Part shown: positions 1 to 13,869 of the stretch, one piece after another
How the letters are laid out: every line of letters starts with the position of its first letter
Numbering within the stretch: the first letter of the stretch is position 1
Assembly (NCBI GenBank): GCA_001510575.1
Contig: LNGK01000016.1
Coordinates: 1-64,000, forward strand
Source of the DNA: Knoxdaviesia capensis
Lineage: Eukaryota > Ascomycota > Sordariomycetes > Microascales > Gondwanamycetaceae
Length of the DNA stretch: 64,000 nt
Direction: 5' to 3'
The notes under the pieces: model-generated
What the model saw: the letters and a program-made list of their open reading frames with translations, nothing else
Databases searched by the model: none
Told to the model about the DNA's origin: nothing
Made by a program: the position numbers and the translations under genes

Positions 1-3000
1 TTTAACTAGTAAAGGATATTAAAAGGACTTCCCTTTATATAATTTTATACTCGTACTACGAGCGATTTTTAATTATTTTTATATTTTTCTAGGGGTCCTC
101 TTTTTTTTTTATCTTTTTCGACTTTTCTAAGCGTATAGAAAGAAATATAATATAAAGCGAGTCTAAATAATAGTTAGATAGGAATAATAATAGTAATCGA
201 TAGGAAAATAGGTATCTAGTATAATAAAAGGGAACTTCCTATTTATAGCGTTTTAGGTAGCTATAGGTACCGTTTTATCTATCTAACGACGTAAATACCT
301 TAGTATTAGATAGTATTAAGAGGGATTAAGAATACTACGACGCCTAGTCGGATAGTAACGGCTTATACTATACTATATAAGTAGCGATTACGTAACTCGT
401 TTACTTATTATTAGTTAATATAGGCGGGCGCTACGCTAGGGAATTAAGCTATAAAGGTAGCGGGGACCGGGGCGTTAAGGAAAGGGGGTACTATTACGAT
501 AGTAGTAGCTACTATTAGTATAGCTATCGGCGTAAATACTAGTATTACTAGTATAACGGCGGCTCTACTAGCTAGTATTAGTACTATAACGACTAGTATA
601 GCGGGTACTACTAATAGTAGAGTAGGTACCGGCGGGGGTCCTCCCTTAATAATATTAATTTTAGTAGCCTCGGTAGCTAAAAAGAGAGGTAATAGGTATA
701 CCGTAATCGGGGCTAGCGCTAAAGCTATACGCCGTAGGCGTATAATAATCGGTTAAACGGGTACGGGGAGTCTTACGAAGGTATATAGTATAGCTATAGT
801 ATTAATAAAACGGCTCGCGTTATTAAATTCCTCGTTATTTAACTTCTAATTAGCGGCCGTAGCGCTTCTATTATAGATAAGTAGATACTTAGCTATAGCG
901 ATATCCCGTAGCGCTTAGGTTTACGTACTTAGCGTATTAATCTAATTCTCGTCGGTATCTATAAAGGTATCTATTTTAGCTAATATATTACTAGGTACCT
1001 AGTAATTAGCTTAATAATTATAGTATTCGGTATAAGTATTCTATATAACGTTATTACTAACGTATCGATAATAGAGAATACCTAGGTATTCGATACGTCT
1101 TAATACGTATTAGGTATACGGAATTAGCTCGATAGCTCTAACTATAGCGGTAACGCGCGGTACGTTCGTAGCGGGAGTAGCGGTAGGGGGAATAACGGCT
1201 ATAGTAAGTAATAGAGTATTATTAACGTTATTATTATTATTATTAGTAGGCTATTAAGAGATATTATTATCGTTTATAGTATAAATAGTAGGCTTAGTAA
1301 GTAAAATAGCTATTAATAGTACTAGTAATAAGAAAGATAGATAAGAAAGAGATAGTAGTAATAAGAGAGATAAAGAATTATCTAATTCTAAATCGTTTAT
1401 AGCTAGAGATCGCTAGCTTCTTATACTTCTTCGTTAGTTATATAACTATTTATTTCTTTATTTATTATAAATAGGAAAGAATTTAGTTTTTTATTATAAA
1501 AGGTAAGGTTATTACGGCGTTTATTATATTATAGTAGTCCTTCTATTAGCTAATATAGTCCTAATAGCTATTAAACTAGGTAGTTACTAAGAAAAGCGGG
1601 TCCCGGAGGACGGAAGGGATAGCTAGATAAAGGACGTTTAGGTTAGTCGCGGCATTTAGAATATCGTACTATAGCGGTATTATACTATTCGGTATTAGAT
1701 AGTATAATTAGTACCTCCTTCCCCTCCCTTTATTATACGAATATAGGAAAATACGATAGTTAGCTACGTAAATATAGGTAGCTAGCGTAAAGCGCGGGAA
1801 TTAGGAATAAAGAAGGGAAGAAAGAAAAAAAATAGTATATAGGCGTAGCGGTAAGTCTAGAGCGTTCTATTAATTATTAATATAGTAAAATAAGTTAAAA
1901 GTAGGGAAATACGCGGGAAAAAATCGGAAAAAGTATATAAAAGGCGGAATATTAGCGGTAATAGCAGTAAAATAAAAAAAGAATAATAAAAGAAAAGTTC
2001 TAAAAAAGGAAAATAATATAGCTTAATAGTAAGGCGTAGCTAAAATAAAAATAAAATAAAGGAAATTAAGATATAGATAGAATTAGGATATAAACGGGGG
2101 ATAACTATAGAATAAATATTATAAAAGAAAAGTAAAATAATAAATAAAAAATAAAAAAGGAAAGAAATAATATAAGGTAAAGTAACTATCTACCGATAGA
2201 CGATAAACGCTTACGATCTAGCTTAAGAAGGCGACGACTAATATACTAAAGGCTACGAATAAGCTAGCTATCCTTAACGTACGCTAGGAATAAGTTAAAC
2301 CTATTATAGCGTTTATCGAGCTAATAACCGCCTAGTAACTCTAGAGTATAGGTATTACCTTAGTAAATATTAATAATAAGCTACGGTCCGTTATAGAATA
2401 GCTCGTATTTATATTTTTATAGTTAATATCGTAACGTCTAGTCGCCTTTACTAAAAATACGATACGTAGCTTTATCGTTTTATAATATAGTATAGATATA
2501 TATTTAGTATACCTTTACGGAGTCGGATAATAAGCGAACGGTCTTAAATAACTATCTTTCGCGAGCTAAATCTTACTAGGAAGTAATAATTTCGTTTATA
2601 GTAGGCTCCTATTCGTATAGCGTAGTAATATAAGTAGCGCTATCGTAGGGCTTGGTATCGAAAAGTAAGTAATATAGGGAAAAGCTACTTATTTATAGTT
2701 TATTTAAGTAGATACGTATAGCTTTAGGAATAATTATTAATTAATCGATATCTTCTTAGTTCTTAGTATTAGCGCTAGCTAGATAGCTAGCGATATACTT
2801 AATTTACTTATTAAAGCGCTTAACTTAGCTATTTATCTATAGATAGTATATTATTATACGATACTATTATATAGGGGGGTTATAGTTAGCGAGGAGGGTC
2901 TTAAATTTATCGGAGTTAAAGGGGGTATTATTATTAGTAATAATCTTAACTAGTAGTCCGAATACTACGTAAAGGCGTGCTACTAATAACTTCGTAATAG

Positions 3001-6000
3001 CTAAGGTACTATTATAAGGGTCTATAGCTATTATAGCGTAACTAGTAACGTACTTAACTACTATTAATAGCTATATCCGTTTACTATTAATTATAAAACG
3101 GCTAGTAAAGTCTATTCCCTAGCGTATTAATAATCGTATAGTTAAGATTAATCGTAGCGATTCTATTACTTTAAGGGGCTTTTATAATAATTAATATTCT
3201 ATATACTATTAAACGGCCTTATTCGTAACTAAAATTAAGTTAGGATACTATACTTATTTAGTTAATAGCGTATATAGGGTACTAACGCGCGTATAGCCTT
3301 CTAGCTTATAGACCTTAATAGCTTCTAAAATAGAAGCCTCGTACGTTAGTATTTTTATTAAGATATAGTTAATAACGGTATATACTTTACTATAAAAGAT
3401 AGCGAAATAGTCTTAAACGAAGGTTAAAGGGATACGATAGGGGAGTAGATAGCTATTCTCTAGGTAGTTAATAATATCCTAGACGTTATACTATCTAAGG
3501 TCGTCTAACTTCTTAATATTAGGGGCGATTAACGTATCGTTCGTAGGTTATTCGGTATTTATAGTATTATTTAGAGGCTATTCGGCGTCGTTTTATAATA
3601 GTCGCGCCGGTAGACGTATCTTAAATCGTTAGTTCGGTAGTCTAGGGGTCTCGTTATTAGTAGTAGTAGTAGGAAAGACGTTAGTTAACGTATTATTATC
3701 GTTCGTTTCGTACCTTTCCTCCTTATTTATTATAAGCGCTATATCTATACGCGGTCGTAATAACTAATTAGCTAAAATATTAGCCTTTCTAGATCGGTAA
3801 TAAATACGTACGCTATAGTATACGATTATATCGAGAAATCGTAATATTCTAGCTAGCTATTCCTACTTAGTAGTAAAAAGGCGTAGGGTTTTATAGTCGG
3901 TAATAATAGTAATCTCGGCGGCCTCTAGCTAGCTCCTCTAATACTATAATAATATAATAACGGTAAGTATTTCTCTCTCTTAGGTACTATATTACTATTA
4001 GGTCTTTAATAAAATAGCGCTAAAGTACGTAATTAAGTATAAAACGCTACGTTTATTATTAGAATTACGCTATAGTTAGAATAACGTAGTACCGACGATA
4101 TAATTAGAAGCGTTAGTCTCGAGTACCGATAGGAGTATATAGTTATAGTTACGTAGCTCTAAGAGGGAGGCTATAGTATCGCGAATATCGCGCTAGGCTT
4201 ATAATAACTTATTATCTAGTTATACTTATACGCCTTTAGGCTTATCTACTCTAGTATACTTATAGAGTAGACGCGTTTTATATATAAAATAGGGGATAAA
4301 GCGGCGTAAATAGCTAACGGTATTTAGAAAACTACGGATCTTAGTAATAGTAATAGGCGCTAGTCTCTCGCGGATAGTAGCTACCTTCTTAGGATCGGGA
4401 CGAATACCGTAGATAGAGATAATTATTCTTAGGAACTTACTTTCCTTAACAAACTATTCATACTTCTTAAGGTTTAATAATAGTTAATAGCGGCTTAATT
4501 AACGTAGAATAGCGACTATTCTCTTAGTTAATTCTATTATTATCTTACCCTAAATATAAATATTATCTAAAAGGCCTATAGTAAAGGCGCGTACCGGCTC
4601 GAGGATTTCGTTTATAAAACGCTAGAAAGTTATAGGTACGTTTATAAAGCTAAATAGTATACGAAGCTATTTATATTATCTAAATAGCGTAGAAAACGCT
4701 ATCTTTAATACTACTTTAAGGTCTATAACTATCTATTAGAAGCCGTCTTTTAAGTCGAGAAAGGTTTAGAATCGGTATCTAGCGGCCTATTATAAGGAAT
4801 CCTTAATATTTAGTAATAGATAGGCTACCTTTCGCGTAACTTCGTTTAACGTATAGTAGTTAATTACGAAACGGTATCTAAGCCGGTTATTACTAAGGAG
4901 GGGCTTCTTAGGTAGTAATAATATAGGTACGGACTATAAGGAGTTAATAGCGTATTAAATAATACTAAGTAAGAGTAATTTATTAGTAAATTCCTTTATA
5001 ATTTTACGTTAGTAAGGGCTATAGCGGCGTAGGGGGAGAGATCTAGGTTTAGTATTAGTAGTCTTAATATTATACTAAGTACGGGCCTTTACGTCTAATC
5101 TAGTATTAAAATACTATAGAATAAAGATAAAGGTATTATTATTAAAGGCCTTTTATATAATTATTAAGGCTTTAATATTTACTTTCTTCTATTAATTTTC
5201 TATAATAATATAGGTACCGCGAATAGCGTCGCGCTTTATACGCTCTTTTATAAGTAATAATTATTTCTTATACTTAGGTAATAGCTCTTCGTTAAATTCG
5301 ATAGTTACTTAATCGGTATTTACCGTTTTAGGAAACGTTTATTAAGGTAAAGGAGTATTATTATATTATTACTTAGTAAGGTATATAATAAAGGGAAACG
5401 ATTTAGAGGTAATATAAGAGAGGGTATAGGTATCGGGATCCGTAAGTAAAATACTATAAATATATATCGATAGAAGTAAAGGGAGGTTCTTATCGTAGAA
5501 AGAAGTAGGATTATCGTAAAAAGAAGTAATATTATCGTAGGAAGAGGTAATATTTATCAGACTAGAATCGGTAGTAAAGGTAATATAGGTAATAGCGATA
5601 TTATCTCGTCTCTAGGGAGGGTAGAAATATAGAATAACGGGGGAATCGCGTAGGAGTATAAGCTTTATCGTATTATTAGCGTTAGTATAACTAAGCTTCG
5701 TAGCTCCGCTTTAGCTAATAGTTAGGTTAATAAGATAGGTACTATCGGTAATAATACTAGCTACTATAGAAATAACCTTAGATAATCTATTAATAGTTAT
5801 TAATCGGAAGGAAATAACGATATCGTTAATAATAGCGAAGCTATTATTACCGCCTAGGCTATTAAGGCGTAGAGGGTTAGCGGATCGGTATAGCGCTAAA
5901 TAACGATAGGCGTACGATTTAGAGACGAATACGCTAGCTATTCTAGTATCGATAAACACTATAAGCGGCGTTTATTAGTTATTCGTTAGTAAACTAGCAT

Positions 6001-6172
6001 AGAGGCGGTATCGTTTACGGTATCTTTCGCGTCGTAGCTATTTTATTAGTATCTTACTAATTAACGTTAATTCCTCTACCGAAGGGATTATAAATAGTAT
6101 AGAATAGTAAGTAACGTTAGCGAAATAGTTATTATCTACGTCTAAGCCCGTAGCTTCTAAGAAGGGAGATCC
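1..6172 (-). mobile_element. LTR retrotransposon copy 0, left segment (RIP-degraded)
   Basis: This is the 3' part, in element sense, of a Ty3/gypsy-like element lying on the minus strand. Position 1 aligns with 6494 and 7715 in the two nested copies, so the missing left LTR should begin about 320 bp before the window. Reading right to left one meets remnants of protease (about 5.7-5.96 kb), reverse transcriptase (about 4.46-4.9 kb), RNase H (about 3.9-4.15 kb), integrase (about 2.55-3.25 kb) and a further coding-like region (about 0.2-1.2 kb). Frames are broken by TAA/TAG, as expected when RIP converts CAA, CAG and TGG codons. The segment ends at 6172, where copy I inserted, and resumes at 25797. 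Confidence 0.85.
2500..5970 (-). pseudogene. Decayed gypsy-type pol of copy 0
   Basis: Protease, RT, RNase H and integrase follow one another on the minus strand in Ty3/gypsy order. The protease part still forms a short open frame at 5711-5959 that begins FIDTRIASVF, where the family has an Asp-Ser/Thr-Gly active site; the altered residues fit RIP changes. Near 4.6 kb an RT stretch reads like the family block with LIN(A/V)P and xxFQRFIN, followed by an LDDIYI-type catalytic motif. Near 2.7-2.95 kb an integrase block keeps TPFNSDKFKTLL and, after many stops, VKRFNK where gypsy integrases have QVERFN. No intact protein can be made. Confidence 0.8.
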
Positions 6173-6455
6173 TATGATTCCTAGATATATAGTCCAAAGG
6201 ACTAATAAATGAGTTATAATTATAAGGCACGTATAGAGAAATATATATAAAGGGAAGCTTAAATTTTTTCTATCTTAAGATATTTCCTATAAAAGCGCGG
6301 TAGATATCTACCTTTTATAGGTCTTTTACTAGCTCTTTAAGGCATTTATATATATATAGATATATACCTAAATACTTACCGCTAGGTAGTATCTACGTAT
6401 ATTAGTATACGTTTATACGTAATTATAATATACTCTAACCTATTAGGGATCTATA
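6173..6455 (-). repeat. LTR of copy I (3' LTR in element sense)
   Basis: This LTR of 283 bp starts TATGATTCC and ends GGGATCTATA on the plus strand, consistent with RIP-altered TGT...ACA ends. It keeps several unmutated CpA/TpG sites in its first 60 bp, unlike most other LTRs here. Confidence 0.88.
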
Positions 6456-7394
6456 AGATCCCCTTTCTTAACTAGATCATCCGCGATCTACCTTTAACTA
6501 GTAAAGGATATTAAAAGGACTTCCCTTTATATAATTTTATACTCGTACTACGAGCGGTTTTTAATTATTTTTATATTTTTCTAGGGGTCCTCTTTTTTTT
6601 ATCCTTTTCGACTTTTCTAAGCGTATAGAAAGAAATATAATATAAAGCGAGTCTAAATAGCGGTTAGATAGGAATAATAATAGTAATCGATAGGAAAATA
6701 AGTATCTAGTATAATAAAAGGGAACTTCCTATTTATAGCGTTTCGGGTAGCTATAGGTACCGTTTTATCCGTCTAACGATATAAATACCTTAGTATTAGA
6801 TAGTATTAGGGGGGATTAAGAATACTATAACGCCTAGTCGGATAGTAATAGCTTATACTATACTATATAGGTAGCGATTACGTAACTCGTCTACTTATTA
6901 TTAGTTAATATAGGCGGGCGCTACGCCTAGGAATTAGGCTATAAAGGTAGCGGGGACCGGGGCGTTAGGGAAAGGGGGTACTATTACGATAGTAGTAGCT
7001 ACTATTAGTATAGCTATTAGCGTAAATACTAGTATTACCGGTATAACGGCGGCTCTACTAGCTAGTATTAGTACTATAACGGCTAGTATAACGGGTACTA
7101 CTACTAGCAGAGTAGGTACTAGCGGGGGTCCTCCCTTAATAGTATTAATTTCGGCGGCCTCGGTAGCCGAAAAGAGAGGTAATAGGTATACTAAGGTCGG
7201 GGCTAACGCTAAAGCCGCACGCCATAGGCGTATAATAGTCAGTTAAATAGGTATAAGGTATCCCTCGAAGGTATATTAGATAGCTACTATATTAATAAAA
7301 CGGCTCGTGTTATTAAATTCCGCGCTATTTAACTTCTAATTAGTAGCCGTAGAGTCCCTATTATAGATAAGTATATATTTAGCTATAGTAATAT

Positions 7395-7677
7395 TATAAT
7401 TCCTAGATATATAGTCTAAAGGATTAATAAATAAGTTATAATTATAAGGTACGTATAGAGAAATATATATAAAGGGAAGCTTAAATTTTTTCTATCTTAA
7501 GATATTTCCTATAAAAGCGCGGTAGATATCTACCTTTTATAGGTCTTTTACTAGCTCTTTAAGGTATTTATATATATATAGATATATACCTAAATACTTA
7601 CTACTAGGTAGTATCTATATATATTAGTATACGTTTATACGTAATTATAATATACTCTAACCTATTAGGGATCTATA
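7395..7677 (-). repeat. LTR of copy II (3' LTR in element sense)
   Basis: The 283-bp LTR begins tataattcc and ends gggatctata, followed directly by internal sequence starting agatcccctttc. It matches the other LTRs of the window over its full length. Confidence 0.9.
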
Positions 7678-7879
7678 AGATCCCCTTTCTTAACTAGATC
7701 GTCCGCGATCTACCTTTAACTAGTAAAGGATATTAAAAGGACTTCCCTTTATATAATTTTATACTCGTACTATAAGCGGTTTTTAATTATTTTTATGTTT
7801 TTCTAAGGGTCCTCTTTTTTTTATCCTTTTTAACTTTTCTAAGCGTATAGAAAGAAATATAATATAAAGCGAGTCTAAA

Positions 7880-9000
7880 TAGCGGTTAGATAGGAATAAT
7901 AATAGTAATCGATAGGAAAATAGGTATCTAGTATAATAAAGGGGAACTTCCTATTTATAGCGTTTTAGGTAGCTATAGGTACCGTTTTATCTATCTAACG
8001 ATATAAATACCTTAGTATTAGATAGTATTAAGGGGGATTAAGAATACTACGACGCCTAGTTAGATAGTAACGGCTTATACTATACTATATAAGTAGCGAT
8101 TACGTAACTTATCTACCTATTATTAGTTAATATAAGCGGGCGCTACGCCTAGGAATTAGGCTATAAAGGTAGCGGGGACTAGGGCGTTAGGGAAAGGGGG
8201 TACTATTATAATAGCGGTAGCTACTATTAGTATAGCTATCGGCGTAAATACTAGTATTACCGGTATAACGGCGGCTCTACCGGCTAGTATTAGTACTATA
8301 ACGGCTAATATAACGGGTACTACTACTAGCGGAGTAGGTACTAGCGGGGGTCCTCCCTTAATAATATTAATTTTAGCGGCCTTAGTAGCCGAAAAGAGAG
8401 GTAATAGGTATACTAAGGTCGGGGCTAGCGCTAAAGCCGTACGCCGTAGGCGTATAATAGTCGGTTAAATAGGTACGAGGTATCCCTCGAAGGTATATTA
8501 GATAGCTACTATATTAATAAAATAGCTCGCGTTATTAAATTCCGCGCTATTTAACTTCTAATTAGCGGCTATAGAGTCCCTATTATAGACGAGTATATAT
8601 TTAGCTATAGCGATATCCCGTAGCGCTTAGGTTTACGTACTTAGCGTATTAATCTAGTTTTTATCGGTATTTATAAAGGTATCTATTTCGGCCGATATAT
8701 TACTAAGTACCTAGTAATTAGCTTAATAATTATAATATTTAGTATAAGTATTCTATACGACGTTATTAATAACGTATCGATAATAGAGAATACCCGGGTA
8801 TTCGATACGTCTTAGTACGTATCGGGTATATAGAATCGGCTCGACGGCTCTAACTATAGCGGTAACGCGCGGTACGTTCGTAGCGGGAGTAGCGGTAAAG
8901 GGAATAACGGCTATAGTAGGTAATAGGGTATTATTAGTATTATTATTATTATTATTAGTAGGCTATTAAGAGATATTATTATCGTTTATAGTATAAATAG
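7880..9000 (-). pseudogene. Coding-like region downstream of pol, copy II
   Basis: This lies between integrase and the 3' LTR in element sense. The homologous part of copy R (33.9-34.96 kb) reads, apart from stops, as a long frame rich in Val, Ala, Pro and Ile. It is followed by a more ordinary stretch (VDKLRNRYL, then IPLNTIQYQGIYV). A simple pol-LTR junction would not need this about 2.3-kb interval. I do not recognise the product; an accessory ORF or a 3' untranslated tract are alternatives. Confidence 0.4.
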
Positions 9001-10199
9001 TAGGCTTAGTAAGTAGAATAGCTATTAATAGTACTAGTAATAGAAAGGATAGATAGGAAAGAGATAGTAGTAATAAGAGAGATAAAGAACTATCTAATTC
9101 TAAATCGTTTATAGCTAGAGATCGCTAGCTTCTTATACTTCTTTATTAGTTATATAACTATTCGTTTCTTTATTTATTATAAATAAGAAAGAATTTAGCT
9201 TTTTATCGTAAAAGGTAAGGTTATTACGGCGTTTATCGTACTATAGTAGTCCTTCTATTAGCTAATATAGTCCTAATAGCTATTAAACCGGGTAGTTACT
9301 GAGAAAAGCGGGTCCCGGAGGGTAGAAGGGATAGCTAGATAAAGGACGTTTAGGTTAGTCGCGGTATTTAGAATATCGTACTATAGCGGTATTATACTAT
9401 TCGGTTATTAGATAGTATAATTAATACCTCCTTCCCCTCCCTTCGTCGTATAAATATAAGAAAGGGCGATAGTTAGCCGCGTAAATATAGGTAGCTAGCG
9501 TAAAGCGCGGGAATTAGGAATAAAGAAAAGAAGAAAGAAAAAAAATAGTATATAGGCGTAGCAGTAAGTCTAGAGCGTTCTATTAATTATTAATATAGTA
9601 AAATAGGTTAAAAGTAGGGAAATACGCGGGAAGAAATCGGAAAAAGTATATAAAAAGCGGAATATTAGCGGTAATAGCGGTAAAATAAAAAAAGAATAAT
9701 AAAAGAAAAATTCTAAAAAGGGAAAATAGTATAGCTTAATAATAAGGCGTAGCTAAAATAAAAATAGAATAAAGGAAATTAAGATATAAATAGAATTAGG
9801 ATATAAATAGGGGGTAACTATAGAACGAATATTATAATAGAAAAGTAAAATAATAAATAAAAAATAAAAAAGGAAAGAAATAGTATAAAGTAAGGTAACT
9901 ATCTACCGATAGATAATAGACGCTTACGATCTAGCTCGAGTAGGTAACGACTAATATACTAAAGGCTACGAATAGGCTAGCTATCCTCGATATACGCTAG
10001 GAATAAGTTAAACCTATTATAGCGTTTATCGAGCCGATAACCGCCCGGTAACTCTAGAGTATAGGTATTACCCTAGTAAACGTCGATAATAAGCTACGGT
10101 CTATCGTAGAATAGCTTATATTTATACTTTTATAATCGATACCGTAACATCTAGTCGCCTTTACTAAAAATACGATACGTAGCCTTATTATTCTATAAT

Positions 10200-13100
10200 A
10201 TAGTACGGATATATATTCGGTATACCTTTATAGAGTTAGATAATAAGCGAACGGTCTTAAATAACTATCTTTCGCAAGTTAAATCTTACTAGGAAGCGAT
10301 AACTTCGTCCCTAGTAGGCTCCCGTTCGTATAACGTAGTAATATAGGTAGCGCTATCGTAGGGCTTAGTACCGAAAAGTAAGTAATACGGGGAAAAGCTA
10401 CTTATTTACGGTTTATTTAAGTAGATACGTATAGCTTTAAGAATAATTATTAGCTAATTAATATCTTCTCGGTTTTTAGTATTAACGCTAGCTAGATAGC
10501 TAGCGATATACTTAATTTACTTATTAAAGCGCTTAACTTAGCTATTTATCTATAGATAATATATTATTATACGATACTATTATATAGGGGGGTTATAGTT
10601 AGTAAGGAGGGTCTTAAATTTATTAGAGTTAAAGGGGGTACTATTATTAGTAATAATCTTAATTAGCGGTCTAAATACTATATAAATACGTATTACTAGT
10701 AACTTCATAGTAGCTAAAGTACTATTATAAGGGTCTATAGCTACTATAGCGTAGCCAGTAACGTACTTAACTACTATTAATAGCTATATCTATTTACTAT
10801 TAATAATAAAACGGCTAGTAAAGTCTATTCCCTAATATACTAATAGTCATATTATTAAGATCGGTTATAGCGATTCCGTTACTTTAAGGGGTTTTTATAA
10901 TAATTAATATTCTATATACTATTAAACGGCCTTATTCGTAGCTAAAATTAAGTTAAGATACTATACTCGTTTAGCTAATAGCGTATATAGGGTACTAACG
11001 CGCGTATAGCCTTCTAGCTTATAGACCTTAATAGCTTCTAAAATAGAAGCCTTATACGTTAGTATTTTTATTAAGATACGGTTAATAACGGTATATACTT
11101 CGCTATAAAAGATAGCGAAATAGTCCTAAACGAAGGTTAAAGGGATACGATAGGGGAGTAGATAGCTATTCTCTAAGTAGTTAATAATATCCTAGACGTT
11201 ATACTATCTAAGGTCGTCTAACTTCTTAATATTAAGGGCGATTAGCGTATCGTTCGTAGGTTATTCGGTATTTATAGTATTATTTAAAAGCTATTCGGTA
11301 TCGTTTTATAGTAGTCGCGCCGGTAGACGTATCTTAAATCGTTAGTTTAGTAATCTAGGGGTCTCGTTATTAGTAGTAGTAGTAGGAAAGATATCGGTTA
11401 ACGTGTTATTATCGTTCGTTTCGTACCCTTCCTCCTTATTCGTTACGAGCGCTATATCTATACGCGGCCGTAATAACTAATTAGCTAAAATATTAGCTTT
11501 TCTAGATCGGTAGTAAATACGTACGCTATAGTATACGATTATATCGAGAAATCGTAATATTCTAGCTAACTATTCCTACTTAATAATAAAAAGGCGTAGG
11601 GTTTCGTAGTTAATAATAATAATAATCTCGGCGGCCTCTAGCTAACTCCTCTAATACTATAATAATATAATAACGGTAAGTATTTCTCTCTCTTAAGTAT
11701 TATATCGCTACTAGGTCTTTAATAAAACGGCGCTAAAGTACGTAACTAAGCGTAAAACGCTACGTTTATTATTAGAATCGCGCTATAGTTAAAATAACGT
11801 AATACTAACGGTATAATTAAAAACGTTAGTCTTAAGTATTAATAGGAGTATATAGTCGTAGTTACGTAGCTCTAGGAGGGAGGCTATAGTATCGCGAATA
11901 TCGCGTTAGGTTTATAATAACTCGTTATCTAGCTATACTTATACGCCTTTAGGCTTATTTACTCTAGTATACTTATAGAGTAGACGCGCTTTATATACGA
12001 AATAGGGGATAAAGCGGCGTAAATAGCTAGCGGTATTTAAAAAGCTACAGATCTTAGTAATAGTAGTAAGCGCTAGCCTCTCGCGGATAGTAGCTACCTT
12101 CTTAAGATCGGGATAAATACCGTAGATAGAGATAATTATTCCTAGGAACTTACTTTCTTTAACGAACTATTCGTACTTCTTAAGGTTTAATAATAATTAA
12201 TAGCGGCTTAATTAACGTAGAATAGCGACTATTCTCTTAGCTAATTCTATTATTATCTTACTTTAAATATAAATATCGTCTAAAAGGCCTATAGTAAAGG
12301 CGCGTACTAGCTTAAGGACTTCGTTTATAAAACGCTAGAAAGTTATAGGTACGTTTATAAGGCTAAATAGTATACGAAGCTATTCGTATTATCTAAATAA
12401 CGTAGAAAACGCTATCTTTAGTACTACCTTAGGGTCTATAACTATCTACTAGAAGCCGTCTTCTAAGTCGAGAAAGGTATAGAATCGGTATCTAGCGGCC
12501 TATTATAGGGAATCCTCGATATTTAATAGTAGATAAGCTACTTTTTATATAATTTCGTTTAACGTACGGTAGTTAATTACGAAATAATATCTAAGCTAGT
12601 TATTACTAAGGAGGGGCTTCTTAGGTAGTAATAGTATAGGTATAGACTATAGGGAGTTAATAGCGTATCGAATAATATTAAGTAAGAGTAGTTTATTAGT
12701 AAATTCCTTTATAATTTTACGTTAGTAGGGGCTATAGTAGCGTAGGGGGAGAGATCTAGGTTTAGTATTAACGGTCTTAATATTATATTAAGTATAGGCC
12801 TTTACGTCTAATCTAGTATCGAAATACTATAAAATAAAGACGAAGGTATTATTATCGAAGGCCTTTTATATAATTATTAAGGCTTTAGTATTTACTTTCT
12901 TCTATTAGTTTTCTATAATAATATAGGTACCGTAAATAGCGTCGCGTTTTATACGCTCTTTCGTAAGTAATAATTACTTCTTATACTTAGGTAATAGCTC
13001 TTCGTTAAATTCGATAGTTACTTAGTTAGTATTTACTATTCTAAGAAACGTTTATTAAGGTAAAAGAGTACTATTATACTATTACTTAGTAAGGTACGTA

Positions 13101-13690
13101 ATAAAGGGAAACGATTTAGAGGTAATATAGGAGAGGGTATAGGTATCGGGATCCGCGGGCGAAATACTATAAATATATATCGATAGAGGTAAAGGGAGGT
13201 TCTTATTATAGAAAGAGGTAGGATTATCGTAAAAAGAGGTAATATTTATCGGATTAGAATCGGTAGTAGAGGTAGTATAGGTAATAGCGATATTATCTCG
13301 TCTCTAGGGAGGGTAGAAATATAGAATAACGGGGGAATCGCGTAGGAGTATAAGCTTTATCGTGTTATTAGCGTTAGTATAACTAAGTTTCGTAGCTCCG
13401 CTTTAGCCGATAGTTAGGTTAGTAGGATAAGTACTATCGGTAATAATACTAGCTATTATAGAAATAACCTTAGATAGTCTATTAATAGTCGTTAATTAAA
13501 AGGAAATAACGATATCGTTAATAATAACGAAGCTACTATTACCGCCTAGGCTACTAAGGCGTAGAGGGTTAGCGGATCGGTATAGCGCTAAATAACGACG
13601 GGCGTACGATTTAGAGACGAATATACTAGCTATTCTAGTATCGATAAATACTATAAACGGCGTTTATTAGTTATTCGTTAGTAAACCGGT
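10200..13690 (-). pseudogene. Decayed gypsy-type pol of copy II
   Basis: The segment aligns base for base with the pol region of copy 0 at an offset of about +7714. Integrase remnants fall at about 10.27-10.97 kb, RNase H at 11.64-11.85 kb, RT at 12.18-12.61 kb and protease at 13.42-13.67 kb, all minus strand. Differences from the other copies are mostly CG versus TA dinucleotides. Stops are dense, so it is non-coding today. Confidence 0.8.
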
Positions 13691-13869
13691 ATAGAGGCGG
13701 TATCGTTTATAGTATCCTTTATATCATAGCTATTTTATTAGTATCTTACTAATTAACGTTAATTCCTCTACCGAAAGGATTATAAATAATATAGAATAGT
13801 AGGTAACGTTAGCGAAATAGTTATTATTTACGTCTAAGCCTATAGCTTCTAAGAGGGGAGATCCTTTAG

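Noticed and set aside
5711..5959. 82-codon minus-strand open frame as a gene
   Set aside because: It is the least damaged part of the retrotransposon protease in copy 0; homologous copies are interrupted and no start or stop context suggests a gene.
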